NCBI GenBank assembly: GCA_029265615.1
Contig: JAJUIB010000007.1
Location: 1 to 64,000 of the forward strand
From: Spirochaetota bacterium
Lineage (GTDB): Bacteria; Spirochaetota; Spirochaetia; Treponematales; Rectinemataceae
Direction: 5' to 3'
DNA length: 64,000 bases
The position numbers and the translations under genes are program-made. The notes under the pieces were generated by a model, which saw only the letters and a program-made list of their open reading frames with translations, made no database searches and was not told where the DNA came from. Positions 35,169 to 43,844 of the stretch are shown here, piece after piece; within the stretch, counting starts at the first letter, position 1; every line of letters starts with the position of its first letter.

Positions 35169-35609
35169 ATGAAATTCAGCACCAAGGCCTACGGCGAGAT
35201 CGAGATCGACGAGCGACAGCGCGTGCGCTTCCCCTCGGGGCTTCTCGGCTTTGAAAAGTTCACCGACTATGCCCTCCTCGATGCGCGGCAGAAGCCCTTT
35301 TTCTACCTCCAGTCGCTTGAGGTCCCCGAGCTCGCCTTCATCCTCATCGATCCCTTCCTCTTTCGCCCTGACTATTCCATCGATGTCGGCGACGAGACGC
35401 TCGCCGATATCGGCCTTGCGGGCCCCGAGGACGCCCTGGTCTTCGCCATCGTCACCGCGCCGAGCGACGGCAGCCCCATCACGGCGAACCTCATGGGGCC
35501 GGTCATCATCTCGCGGACGACGCGGCTCGGCATGCAGGCGGTACTCGCCGATCCGCGCTGGCGCGTCAAGCACGATGTGATGGCCGAACTCGCCGCCTCG
35601 AGGAAGTGA
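35169..35609 (+). CDS. fliW: Flagellar assembly factor FliW
   Basis: This 146-residue FliW binds flagellin and, when free, binds and inhibits CsrA, so that flagellin translation matches export. Sequence matches are [19 protein letters not shown] at residues 11-29, then [20 protein letters not shown] and [20 protein letters not shown] near the end, all conserved FliW blocks. It lies 24 bases after flgL and 4 bases before csrA, its regulatory partner, which is the standard spirochaete and Firmicutes arrangement. Confidence 0.96.
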   Translation: MKFSTKAYGEIEIDERQRVRFPSGLLGFEKFTDYALLDARQKPFFYLQSLEVPELAFILIDPFLFRPDYSIDVGDETLADIGLAGPEDALVFAIVTAPSDGSPITANLMGPVIISRTTRLGMQAVLADPRWRVKHDVMAELAASRK

Positions 35610-35613
35610 CGCG

Positions 35614-35844
35614 ATGCTCATCCTTTCGCGGCGCGTTAACGAAAAGATCGTCATCGGCGATGATATTGTCGTTTCGGTCATCGAGGTCCGCGGCGATCAG
35701 GTGAAGCTCGGCATCGAGGCCCCCCGGAGCGTGAAAGTCTTCCGCGAGGAGGTCTTCGAGGCAATCCAAGGGGAGAACCGCCGCGCCGCGGCGGCATCCG
35801 CGGCCGCCCTCCCGACCATCGAACTCCCCCCCGCCCAGGAGTAA
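35614..35844 (+). CDS. csrA: Translational regulator CsrA
   Basis: This 76-residue RNA-binding protein starts with the invariant [20 protein letters not shown], then [20 protein letters not shown] with the Val and Ile core and the conserved Arg near residue 44 that contacts GGA motifs. A 20-residue Ala/Pro tail extends beyond the core, which is common in spirochaetes. It starts 4 bases after fliW. CsrA represses flagellin translation and is antagonised by FliW. Confidence 0.97.
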   Translation: MLILSRRVNEKIVIGDDIVVSVIEVRGDQVKLGIEAPRSVKVFREEVFEAIQGENRRAAAASAAALPTIELPPAQE

Positions 35845-35887
35845 GCCCCCCGAGCCGCGCAAAGTGGCCGCGCACCGCCTTCTATGC

Positions 35888-35938
35888 GCCTAGCACAGGG
35901 CTTTCGCCTTTTGCTTTTCTCAGCGCAAAACGCTAGGC
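35888..35938 (+). ncRNA. Structured leader or 3' element (three-way-junction-like)
   Basis: GCCTAGC (35888-35894) pairs with GCTAGGC (35932-35938). Inside are two small hairpins: GGC-TTTC-GCC (35899-35908) and TTTTGC/GCAAAA (35909-35914 with 35925-35930). It lies between csrA and the GGDEF/EAL gene. A riboswitch is possible but unproven; a terminator-like fold for csrA is the alternative. Confidence 0.4.
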
Positions 35939-36002
35939 TTAGAGACGGCATCATTGTTCTTCTTTCTCCATGTAAGAAACTGAAGCCCAAACGGGGGTCA
36001 TT

Positions 36003-38768
36003 ATGCGGCTCTCCCAAAGGATCGTCGGGCACGTGTTTCTTTTCGCCGTAGTGTATTGCATCCTACTTGCGTTTACGCTTTCCACGCTCGTGCGGCCGCG
36101 CTTCCGCGCGCTCGAGGAAGAGCGTGCGGCGGCGGACGTTGCGCGGGTGCGAGCTGTCATGGAGCACGAGCTTTCCGCGCTCGATGCAAGCCTCATGAAC
36201 AACGCCTATTGGGACGACACGGTCCGGTACGTGCTCGCACCCGATCCCACCTTCATCGAACTCAACCTTTCCCAGCCCTGGCTCGAAAGCCTCGCCGCAG
36301 ACCTCATCTGCATCGCCGACGCTTCGGGCCGCATACTCCATGAAGCCGCATTCGAGCCTGAGACCGGCACGGCAATGAATATCACCGGCCTCTTCGCGCC
36401 GGGGGGAGCGGGAGAGCGCCTCATCACGGCCGATGCAGCCGAAACGCGGGGCTTTGTCCGCCAGGGCGACGCGCTCATTGCGCTTGCATCGCGCGAGATC
36501 CGATCAAGCGACGGCGCAGGACCCGCGCGGGGCCGCATGGTGTTCGGCCACATATACGGAGCAAGCGACGCCCGGCGACTTTCCAAGCTCCTCGGCGTTC
36601 AGGCCGCGTTCACCCCTCCCGCCACCCCAGAGGCCGGCGAAACGCGGATCGAGGACCGGGGGAAGGAGCTCCTTGCAAGGATCTCGCTTTCCGGCCTCGA
36701 CGGCGCGGCTGCGGGGACAATCGAGCTCATCCACCGAAAAAACATCGTCCCGCAAGGCGAGCGGCTCATCCGCTACGTCATTCTTGCGACTGCCCTGCTT
36801 GGCGTTCTTCTCCTCGCGGCGATCTATGCGCTTGTAAATCGGAGCGTCATCCGCCCCCTCGAAGGCATGGCGGCACGCGCTGCGGAACTCGAACACAGCC
36901 GCGCCTTCGGCGAACGGCTCGAAGGCTGCTGTAGCGACGAGATCACTGCCCTCGCCGCGTCCTTTAACCGGCTCCTCGACGCCCTTGCGGGTGTAAACGA
37001 GGGGCTCGAAAGCGCCGTCGCCGCGCGGACGCGGGAGCTTAAGGCGGCCAACGAGAAGCTCGAGCTCATGGGCGAGGTCTTCGCGCACTCGCTCGAAGGC
37101 ATTATCGTCACGGATGCCGAGGCGCGCATCCTCGCAGTCAACCCCGCCTTTGAGCGCATCACCGGCTTGAACGCGGCTTCCTGCATCGGGCAAAACCCGC
37201 GCATCATGGGCTCGGGCCGCCACAGCCCCGAGTTCTTCGCCGCGATGTGGAAGGCGCTCACGACCGAGGGTTCGTGGGCGGGGGAGCTGTGGAACCGCCG
37301 CCCAGATGGCTCGCCCTACCCGATTTGGATATCGATAAGTAGCCTCCGCGACGGCCAGGGGCCGCGGCGCTACGTCGGCGTCTTCCGCGACGTGAGTGAC
37401 GCAAAGCGCCAGGAGGGCATCATCCGCTACCAGGCCTTTCACGACGCGCTCACGGGTTTGCCGAACCGCCTCCTTCTGTCCGACCGCATAGCGAGCGCGA
37501 TCGAACGGGCGCGGCGCCGGGGGAGCGCGGCGGCGCTCGTTTTCCTCGACCTCGACCGCTTTAAGATCATCAACGACAGCCTCGGCCACGCCGAGGGCGA
37601 TCGCCTACTCCAGGAGGTGGCGCGGCGGCTCAAAGCGGTGGCTCGGGGCGAGGATGTGGTAGCGCGTCTAGGCGGCGACGAATTCGTCATCCTCCTCGAA
37701 GACGTGAACGACAGCCGAGTCCCCGCCGATGTCGCACTCAGAATCATTAAAGCAATAGGACGGGCGTTCGAGCTCGGAGAAACAAGCGTCCGTATTGGTG
37801 CAAGCGTCGGTATTGCGCTGTTTCCGGGCGACGGCGACGATGCGGAAACCCTCCTCCGCAACGCGGACACGGCGATGTACCGCGCCAAGGAAGAGGGCCG
37901 CAACACCTTTAGGCTCTTCACCCCGGAGCTCAATGCAAAGGTGGCGCGGCGGCTTTCGCTCGAAAGCGAACTCAGGCATGACGTCGAAGCGCGCTCGCTC
38001 TCGGTGCGCTATCAGCCGCAGGTCTCGCTCGCGAGCGGACTCACGTACGGCTTCGAGGCGCTCGTGCGTTGGAAAAATCGCGCAGGCGCGATTATCTGCC
38101 CCGACGAATTCATACCCCTCGCGGAAGAAACGGGCATCGTCGTCGAAATCGATAGGACCGTCATGAACCTTGCGCTCGGCGAGACTGCGACGATCCTCAA
38201 TTCGAGCGCGACGCGGCTTGCCCTCAATTGCTCGGCGCGGGGCCTTCTCCACAAGGACCTCCCCGATTGTGTGCGCCGCTTCCTCGCGGATTCTGGGGTG
38301 GGACCTGAGCACCTCGAGATCGAAGTCACGGAATCCGCACTCATGCACGACGTCGAGGCGGGTGTCGCGGTGCTCGGCAAGCTCGCCGACATGGGCATCT
38401 CCATCGCGCTCGACGATTTCGGCACGGGCTATTCGTCCTTGAGCCAGCTCAAGCGCCTCCCCCTCGACACGATCAAAATCGATCGGAGCTTCATCACGCA
38501 CTTTCTTGAGGACGAACAGGATCGCGGCATCGTGGATACGATCCTTTCGATCGCGAAGCGCCTCGGCCTCGGCGTCATAGCCGAGGGTGTCGAAACAGAG
38601 GCCCAGGCGGCCTACCTCCGAGAAGCGGGTTGCGAAACCGCCCAAGGCTACCTCTATGCGCGCCCCCTCGAACGCTCCGAGCTCGAGGGCTTTCTCGCGC
38701 GGATACCGCCCGAGCCGCTGTGCGCCCTGTCGCAGAGTGTTTTCGCGCCCGGCACCGCTTCCGCCTAG
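36003..38768 (+). CDS. Membrane GGDEF/EAL cyclic-di-GMP signalling protein with PAS
   Basis: This 921-residue protein carries helices at about residues 9-29 and 262-284 with an extracytoplasmic CHASE4-like sensor between them (RVRAVMEHELSALDASLMNNAYWDDT). HAMP (about 285-340), PAS (about 352-475), GGDEF (about 485-645) and EAL (about 660-905) follow. GGDEF is intact (RLGGDEF, G557-F561) and so is EAL (FEALVRW, E685-L687), with the later DDFGTGYSSL and IKIDRSF metal and catalytic segments. Both activities are therefore possible: synthesis and breakdown of cyclic di-GMP. GGGGGTC precedes the ATG. A structured RNA element lies in the gap after csrA. Confidence 0.94.
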   Translation: MRLSQRIVGHVFLFAVVYCILLAFTLSTLVRPRFRALEEERAAADVARVRAVMEHELSALDASLMNNAYWDDTVRYVLAPDPTFIELNLSQPWLESLAADLICIADASGRILHEAAFEPETGTAMNITGLFAPGGAGERLITADAAETRGFVRQGDALIALASREIRSSDGAGPARGRMVFGHIYGASDARRLSKLLGVQAAFTPPATPEAGETRIEDRGKELLARISLSGLDGAAAGTIELIHRKNIVPQGERLIRYVILATALLGVLLLAAIYALVNRSVIRPLEGMAARAAELEHSRAFGERLEGCCSDEITALAASFNRLLDALAGVNEGLESAVAARTRELKAANEKLELMGEVFAHSLEGIIVTDAEARILAVNPAFERITGLNAASCIGQNPRIMGSGRHSPEFFAAMWKALTTEGSWAGELWNRRPDGSPYPIWISISSLRDGQGPRRYVGVFRDVSDAKRQEGIIRYQAFHDALTGLPNRLLLSDRIASAIERARRRGSAAALVFLDLDRFKIINDSLGHAEGDRLLQEVARRLKAVARGEDVVARLGGDEFVILLEDVNDSRVPADVALRIIKAIGRAFELGETSVRIGASVGIALFPGDGDDAETLLRNADTAMYRAKEEGRNTFRLFTPELNAKVARRLSLESELRHDVEARSLSVRYQPQVSLASGLTYGFEALVRWKNRAGAIICPDEFIPLAEETGIVVEIDRTVMNLALGETATILNSSATRLALNCSARGLLHKDLPDCVRRFLADSGVGPEHLEIEVTESALMHDVEAGVAVLGKLADMGISIALDDFGTGYSSLSQLKRLPLDTIKIDRSFITHFLEDEQDRGIVDTILSIAKRLGLGVIAEGVETEAQAAYLREAGCETAQGYLYARPLERSELEGFLARIPPEPLCALSQSVFAPGTASA

Positions 38769-38895
38769 CAATGCTATCATGCTAGACTAAAACCGTGCGT
38801 TGACACTGTCGCGCGAATCCTCGGCCGCCAGCCAAGCCCGAAGACAAGGCCGCCCTCCGCGCGAAGACCACAAAACAAAGTTCGGAAGGTACGCC

Positions 38896-40911
38896 ATGTC
38901 CCTCATAAGCCATCCCGCGACGGGGCTCTTCGTCGGCGATCCGGAGCAGCTCCCCTTCACCGCTGACGAGCTTCCCTCGATCGACGAAATACAGGCAGCC
39001 CTCAAGCCGCTCATCCTTTCCGCATCTGGCTGGCGGAAAGTCTTCGCGGCGCCTGAAGCCGACGCGCCGCGGGCTCCCTGGGCCGCCCCGGCGCGGCCGG
39101 ATACTGGCGACGAGGACTCGCTTTCGCCGCGCGTCGCGCCCGCAGATCTCGTGCTCGCAGGTGCCATGGCAAGGGCGTTTTACGCCTACATCGCCGAACG
39201 CACGAGGCGCCCCGATCCGGCCATTCTCGTCGGTATCGACGCCCGGCCAACCGGCCCGGCGATCGCCGATGCGATGCTCCGCGTTCTCCTCGCCTTAGGC
39301 GCACGGCCGCGCTATCTCTTCATCGTCGCCGCTCCCGAGATCATGGCCTACGCGCGGTCCGTCGCATGCCTCCCCGAAACCGCCGAGGAGCGGGCGGAGG
39401 GCTTCATCTACATTTCCGCAAGCCACAATCCGCCGGGGCACAACGGCGTCAAGTTCGGCGTGGGAGGCGGGGTGCTTCCCGGCTCCGAGGCGGCGAAGCT
39501 CATTGCCGCCTTCACGGCGATCGCGGCCGATCCCGCCGTGGCAAAAGACATCTTCTCGCTCTTCACGAAAGCCGATCCCCGAGCGCTCGCTACGGCTTAC
39601 TCCGCGGTCTCCGCGCACAAGCGCCGCGCGGTTTCCGCCTACACGCTTTTCGCCCGCGAGGTGGTGACGGGAAGTAGCGATGCCGAGCGCCAGGAGGAGC
39701 TCCTTGCGGAGATGGCGCGCGCCGCCCAGGTCAGCCCACGCGGTGTCGTCGCTGAACTCAACGGTTCGGCGCGCGCCCTTTCCATCGACGCAGACTTCCT
39801 CGAGGGTCTCGGACTTCTCGTGGAGTCGCACAACGCCGAGCCCCGGGCATTCGCCCACCGCATCGTCCCCGAAGGAGAGTCGCTTGCCCCCTGCGCGGCC
39901 ATCCTTGAGGCAGCGCACGCGCGAAACTCCGCGTTCATCGCCGGGTATGTGCCCGATTGCGACGGCGACCGCGGCAACCTGGTGTGGTTCGACAGAGAGG
40001 CGGGGCGCGCACGCGTGCTCGAGGCACAGGAGGTTTTCGCGCTCTGCGTGGTGGCGGAGCTCGCCTCGCTGGTCCGCGCGGGGACGCTCCGCCCAGGATC
40101 ACGCGATGGCGTCAAGGTGGCGGTCGCCGTCAACGACGGCACGAGCATGCGGATCGAGGCGATCGCCCGCGTCTTCGGCGCCGAGGTGTTCCGAGCCGAA
40201 ACCGGAGAAGCCAATGTCGTCGGCCTTGCCGCAGCGCTCCGCGAGCGCGGCTACGTCGTGCGCATCCTCGGCGAGGGGTCGAACGGCGGAAACATCACCG
40301 CGCCTTCGGAGGTGCGAGATCCGCTTGCGACACTCGGCGCCCTGCTCAAGCTCCTCCTTCTCCGCGATTCTGAACGCGGCGAAGGGCTCTTCCACACCTG
40401 GACGAGGCTTAGGGGCTGCCAGGCCACATACCGCCCGGACTTCGACCTCGGCACGGTGATCGCGTCCCTCCCCCGCTTTGCGACGACAAGCGCCTTCGAA
40501 GCCCGTGCAGCGCTACGGATAGCAAGCGCCGACCATGCCGCCCTCAAGGCGCGCTACCAGTCCATCTTCCTCCGCGAATGGGAGAACCGGAAAGCCGAAC
40601 TCGAGGAACGCTTCGGCATCACGGCCTTCCGAGCCTTTGCGACGAATGGTAGCGTCGAGCGCGAGATCGGTAGCGACTTCTCAGCTTCGGGACGGGGCGG
40701 CCTCCGCATCGTCCTTGTCGATCGTGCGGGTGAAAACCGGGCCTTCCTCTGGATGCGCGGTTCGGGTACGGAGCCGGTGTTCCGCGTCATGGCCGATGTC
40801 GCGGCGCAACCGGGACGCGACGTCCTCGAGGACGAACGCGCGCTGTTCGAATGGCATGTCGGGATGGTGCGCGAAGCGGATCGGCTTGCGGAAAACAGCG
40901 ATATACGCTAG
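38896..40911 (+). CDS. Phosphoglucomutase/phosphomannomutase-family enzyme
   Basis: This 671-residue alpha-D-phosphohexomutase is longer than the usual 450-580. The phosphoserine loop is SASHNPPGHNGVKFG (S176). The metal loop is PDCDGDRGN (D354, D356, D358, R359). The C-terminal phosphate-binding loop is RGSGTEPVFRV (S623). All three active-site elements are intact. The family interconverts sugar 1- and 6-phosphates for glycogen, cell-wall or glycolipid synthesis; which sugar cannot be told. The first ~95 residues are extra compared with short homologues. ATG at 38896 with GGAAGG upstream; a TTG 96 bases earlier is in frame but lacks a ribosome site. Confidence 0.9.
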   Translation: MSLISHPATGLFVGDPEQLPFTADELPSIDEIQAALKPLILSASGWRKVFAAPEADAPRAPWAAPARPDTGDEDSLSPRVAPADLVLAGAMARAFYAYIAERTRRPDPAILVGIDARPTGPAIADAMLRVLLALGARPRYLFIVAAPEIMAYARSVACLPETAEERAEGFIYISASHNPPGHNGVKFGVGGGVLPGSEAAKLIAAFTAIAADPAVAKDIFSLFTKADPRALATAYSAVSAHKRRAVSAYTLFAREVVTGSSDAERQEELLAEMARAAQVSPRGVVAELNGSARALSIDADFLEGLGLLVESHNAEPRAFAHRIVPEGESLAPCAAILEAAHARNSAFIAGYVPDCDGDRGNLVWFDREAGRARVLEAQEVFALCVVAELASLVRAGTLRPGSRDGVKVAVAVNDGTSMRIEAIARVFGAEVFRAETGEANVVGLAAALRERGYVVRILGEGSNGGNITAPSEVRDPLATLGALLKLLLLRDSERGEGLFHTWTRLRGCQATYRPDFDLGTVIASLPRFATTSAFEARAALRIASADHAALKARYQSIFLREWENRKAELEERFGITAFRAFATNGSVEREIGSDFSASGRGGLRIVLVDRAGENRAFLWMRGSGTEPVFRVMADVAAQPGRDVLEDERALFEWHVGMVREADRLAENSDIR

Positions 40912-40942
40912 GATTCGCGACGGGAAGGCACGAGGAGAGATT

Positions 40943-41332
40943 ATGGGCATACGCGGCGAGCTCTATTCGACACGGATCACCTGCGAAGGACGCACCTATT
41001 TCTTCAATGTGAAAGAGAACCGCATGGGGGACGTCTTTCTCACCGTGGTCGAATCGAAGCCCACCGAGGCGGAGAATTTCGACCGCCGCTCCATCGTCGT
41101 CTTCCGCGACGACATGAAGGACTTCCTCAAGGCCTTCCAGAACGCGCTCAAATTCATGGAAAAGGGCGATGCCGCCCTTACGCCGCCGACCTTCGAGCCT
41201 ACAGCCGGCTCTGCGGCTCGGAAGCGCCCTTCCAGGGCGACGGAATCGAGCGCCTCCACCGCGGCAGGCGGCACCGAAAAAAAACGCCGCGTCGTCGTGA
41301 AGCGCAAGCCATCGGGCGAAGAGCCCGCCTAA
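40943..41332 (+). CDS. PUR-alpha-like nucleic-acid-binding protein (DUF3276, BpuR-like)
   Basis: This 129-residue protein has one PUR domain (about 1-70): GELYSTRITCEGRTYFFNVKE, GDVFLTVVESKP, then RRSIVVFRDDMKDFLKAFQNAL. A basic Lys/Arg-rich tail ends in EKKRRVVVKRKP. The domain binds single-stranded DNA and RNA. The Borrelia homologue BpuR is a translational and transcriptional regulator, and similar proteins occur across spirochaetes and Bacteroidetes. The start follows GAGGAGAG. Its stop codon is embedded in a perfect palindromic hairpin. Confidence 0.88.
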   Translation: MGIRGELYSTRITCEGRTYFFNVKENRMGDVFLTVVESKPTEAENFDRRSIVVFRDDMKDFLKAFQNALKFMEKGDAALTPPTFEPTAGSAARKRPSRATESSASTAAGGTEKKRRVVVKRKPSGEEPA

Positions 41333-41350
41333 GGCGTTACGCCTTAGGCG
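41326..41350. terminator. Palindromic hairpin overlapping the PUR gene stop
   Basis: CGCCTAAGGCG-TTA-CGCCTTAGGCG; the left arm contains the TAA stop. It lies between convergent genes without a T-run. Confidence 0.6.
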
Positions 41351-41380
41351 CTGCGGTGTCGCCTTGCTCAAGCCGGGGTT

Positions 41381-42013
41381 CTAGCGCACAAGGCCAAAGA
41401 CAAAACAGCACAGGGCCGAAAGCCAGCCTGAAAGCGCGGCAAGGAGCGCAAGACGCTTCCCGCGCTCGGCCCGACTAATCCTCGCCTCCGCCGCGCGCCG
41501 AAATGCCTCGAACGAGTTCTCCAAGCTCGAAAGCGAGTCTTCCGCCTTCGTCAAGGCCGAGCGCAATACGGTCAAGTCCCTTGCCGAGCTCTCCGCACGC
41601 GCCGCGAGCTCGCTCGATGTCCTCCGAGAGGTTTCGAGCTCGCGCCTCAGCTCCTCGAGCTCGCACCTCGAGCTCTCGAGCAGCGCCGCCAATTCGCTCG
41701 AGCTCCGCCTCGAGGCTTCGAGCTCGATCCTGAGCCGCTCGTTGAGCGCGGAGAGCCTCGTCGATATCTCGACGAGCTTGTCGAGCTCGCTCGCCGAGAT
41801 CTCGCGCCGCGCGGGCTGAGGCACATCCTGCGCAGAGAGCGGCGACAAGGCCGCCAGCGACGAGCCCCAGCACAAGACCGCAGAGAAAAGCGCGCGTAGT
41901 GAGCGCCATCGGCGCATTGCGCGCCGCCGGCGTAGTGCGCGCCGCACCACCGGGCGCATCCGCACGCACCGGCCCTTCCCCGCCGGCGGAACCGAACAAA
42001 CGATTTCGCACAT
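41381..42013 (-). CDS. Coiled-coil membrane protein, unknown function
   Basis: This 210-residue protein has an Arg-rich N-terminus, then a signal or anchor helix (about 50-66, LFSAVLCWGSSLAALSPLSA), a long coiled coil (about 75-180, with ELDKLVEISTRLSALNERL and many Ser/Glu/Leu heptads) and a C-terminal membrane helix (about 188-208). A second reading frame also stays open here. I chose this frame because its third codon positions are overwhelmingly G or C while the other frame's are mixed, and because ATG 42013 follows a strong GGGGAGG. A start at 41959 or 41917 is also possible. The gene lies 115 bases downstream of rnhB. Confidence 0.55.
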   Translation of the reverse strand: MCEIVCSVPPAGKGRCVRMRPVVRRALRRRRAMRRWRSLRALFSAVLCWGSSLAALSPLSAQDVPQPARREISASELDKLVEISTRLSALNERLRIELEASRRSSSELAALLESSRCELEELRRELETSRRTSSELAARAESSARDLTVLRSALTKAEDSLSSLENSFEAFRRAAEARISRAERGKRLALLAALSGWLSALCCFVFGLVR

Positions 42014-42128
42014 CGAGCCTCCCCGACCGTCCCCGCTACGGGGACGCCCATCCGACAGTGTAAAACCGCGAGAGGCGTGGGTCAAAGGCGAGTCGACAGC
42101 CGCCTTAAAGAGCGCGCGAGGCGAAGGC

Positions 42129-42806
42129 TCAACCGCTACGCGCATAGCGGAAGGAGAGGCGTTGTGCGGGCGAGGGTCCCAGGCGTTCGCACAGAGCGCG
42201 GTGCTCCTGAGTCGGGTAGCCCTTGTGCCGGGCGTATCCATACTCGGGATAGAGCCAGTCGAGCCGCTCCATGGCGCGATCGCGCGCGACCTTGGCAAGG
42301 ATGGATGCGGCCATGATCGCAGGGACGACCGCATCCCCTCGCACCACCGCGGCGCAGGGCCGGGCGAGGGGTGGCAGGCGGTTCCCGTCCACGTAGAGCT
42401 CTGAAGGAGCAGCAAGGCCCCGGGCGGAAAGCGCCGCCTCGAGCGCCGCATAGGCCCGCCCCATCGCGAGAAAAGTCGCGCCGAGTATGTTGAGCGTGTC
42501 GATTTCCGCGGGGGAAGCCCAGTCGATAGCCCAGGCGAGGGCGCGCTCGACAATGAGCGCATAGGCCACCTCGCGCCGCGCCGCGGAGAGCGCCTTCGAG
42601 TCAGCAAGACAGGCAAGGGGGAAGTCCTCGGGAAGCACCACTGCCGCCGCGTAGACAGGGCCCGCAAGCGGACCGCGCCCCGCTTCGTCAATGCCGCAGA
42701 CCCGCGGCCCCTGGGGCACGCCGTCTGCAAAATCCCCGGCGCGAAGGGCTTCCCCCTTGCGCCGCGCACGCGGGCTCGATAGCCCGTCGAAAAGTTCATC
42801 CTGCAT
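42129..42806 (-). CDS. rnhB: Ribonuclease HII
   Basis: This 225-residue enzyme removes RNA from RNA-DNA hybrids and single ribonucleotides from DNA. The catalytic site starts at VCGIDEAGRGPLAGPV (D40, E41), followed by LADSKALS, the third Asp in ELYVDGNRLPP and the last acidic residue in SILAKVARDRAM. The HKGYPTQEH motif near the end is typical of type 2 RNases H. About 33 extra N-terminal residues precede the core. The start at 42806 has no clear ribosome site. It is divergent from the DapF-like gene. Confidence 0.95.
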   Translation of the reverse strand: MQDELFDGLSSPRARRKGEALRAGDFADGVPQGPRVCGIDEAGRGPLAGPVYAAAVVLPEDFPLACLADSKALSAARREVAYALIVERALAWAIDWASPAEIDTLNILGATFLAMGRAYAALEAALSARGLAAPSELYVDGNRLPPLARPCAAVVRGDAVVPAIMAASILAKVARDRAMERLDWLYPEYGYARHKGYPTQEHRALCERLGPSPAQRLSFRYARSG

Positions 42807-42883
42807 TAGGCTTTAAGGATAGCCCGAGGGAGGAATGAAAATCCATGAGCGCAGGACCGTTTCCGCGCACAGGACATCCGCGA

Positions 42884-42889
42884 TAGAAT
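42884..42889 (+). promoter_or_regulatory. -10 box abutting the DapF-like start
   Basis: TAGAAT lies 6 bases before the ATG at 42896; the -35 is poor (TTCCGC at 17 bases). No Shine-Dalgarno is present, so a leaderless start is plausible. Confidence 0.4.
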
Positions 42890-42895
42890 GAGCGC

Positions 42896-43768
42896 ATGGA
42901 TCTCCGCTTCTACAAGCTCCGCGTCTGTTCCACGGACATACTCCTCATCGACGACCTTGCGGGACAGGATCGCGATCGCGACTGGCCGGCCGCCGCGCAC
43001 GCCCTCCTTGACCGACGGCGGGGCGCCGGTGCGGAGCAGCTCGCCGTCCTCTCACAGGCGGAGTCGGCGCTCTGGCTCCGCGTCTTCGAGTCAGGCGGCG
43101 ATACGGCGGCATCCTTCCATGACGCGGCGCTCTGCGCAGCCCGCTACCTTCTCGACTCGGGGCGCGGGGGGCGGGACCGCGTAGAGCTCCGCGTGTCAGG
43201 CGGCCTCATGCAGGTGGACGTGCTCGATGCGGCGAGTCTCGGGCTGTCGCTCGGCCCCCCGCGCGGCATCCCCGGCGGCGAGACCCTGAATCTCGGAGAG
43301 CTCGCGTCCCGACGTTGCCTTGTCGAAAGCGGCACAGAACGCTACGAGGCACTCCCCCTCGCCCTCGGCTCAGGCGCCTGCGAACGTCCCGGGGTTTTTC
43401 CCCTCAGCGCCGATGCGGACAGGCGTACCGAGGCGGTCGCGGTTCTCTGCGAAGGAGGAACGCGCAAGATTCGGGTAAAGATAGGCGGCGCAACGCCGCG
43501 CTCGCGGCCGCGAGCGCTCCCCATCCGCCTCGTGGCCCGCGGCGAACTCTGGGCGCGGCCGCCGCGCGGCATCGGCGCCGCAACCGCAGCGGGCATCGCC
43601 CTTGCGGCTGCGGCCGCGGCGGGGCAGTCCGACCGCGAGGCACTAGTGCGGCTGCCCGGCGGTGCGTTGTGGGTCGAATGGACCGAGTCGGGATCGCTCT
43701 ACACGGGAGCGCGTCCCGATTACGTCTATCGCGGCGAATTCCACCTCGACGACTACAAGCTCGCCTAA
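42896..43768 (+). CDS. Diaminopimelate epimerase-like protein, catalytically degenerate
   Basis: This 290-residue protein has the overall plan of DapF: MDLRFYKLRVCSTDILLID as the first strand pair, LWLRVFESGGDTAASFHDAAL where DapF has its first catalytic loop, and PRGIGAATAAGIALAAAAAA where DapF has its second. The ending, LPGGALWVEWTESGSLYTGA followed by YVYRGEF, is very DapF-like. Neither catalytic cysteine motif (CGNG, ACGTGA) is conserved: residues 72-76 read ASFHD and the second loop has Ala in place of Cys. It is therefore probably not an epimerase. It could be a scaffold, a binding protein or a decaying paralogue; the frame is intact and GC-rich at third positions. Confidence 0.7.
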   Translation: MDLRFYKLRVCSTDILLIDDLAGQDRDRDWPAAAHALLDRRRGAGAEQLAVLSQAESALWLRVFESGGDTAASFHDAALCAARYLLDSGRGGRDRVELRVSGGLMQVDVLDAASLGLSLGPPRGIPGGETLNLGELASRRCLVESGTERYEALPLALGSGACERPGVFPLSADADRRTEAVAVLCEGGTRKIRVKIGGATPRSRPRALPIRLVARGELWARPPRGIGAATAAGIALAAAAAAGQSDREALVRLPGGALWVEWTESGSLYTGARPDYVYRGEFHLDDYKLA

Positions 43769-43792
43769 CGCTTTCGAAGGCCAGGCCTTACA

Positions 43793-43809
43793 TCGGCCGC
43801 GCCGGCCGA
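43793..43809. terminator. Short inverted repeat between convergent genes
   Basis: TCGGCC-GCGCC-GGCCGA lies between the DapF-like and GNAT gene ends, with no T-run; a weak candidate. Confidence 0.3.
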
Positions 43810-43844
43810 CCGCCATATGGTCGATTCTGAAAGAACATCAGGCC

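Noticed and set aside
35888-35938. Firm call of a cyclic-di-GMP-I riboswitch
   Set aside because: Only two short words match; the GAAA loop, its receptor and the P3 stem are not seen, so I list it only as a structured element to test.
41475-42011. Overlapping minus-strand frame coding for a plausible membrane-anchored coiled-coil protein (MALTTRAFLCGLVLGLV start)
   Set aside because: Its third codon positions are a mix of A/T and G/C (many GCT and CGA), while the frame ending at 41381 is nearly all G/C at third positions and has the strong ribosome site. The overlapping frame is probably a mirror of repetitive GAGCTCG sequence.
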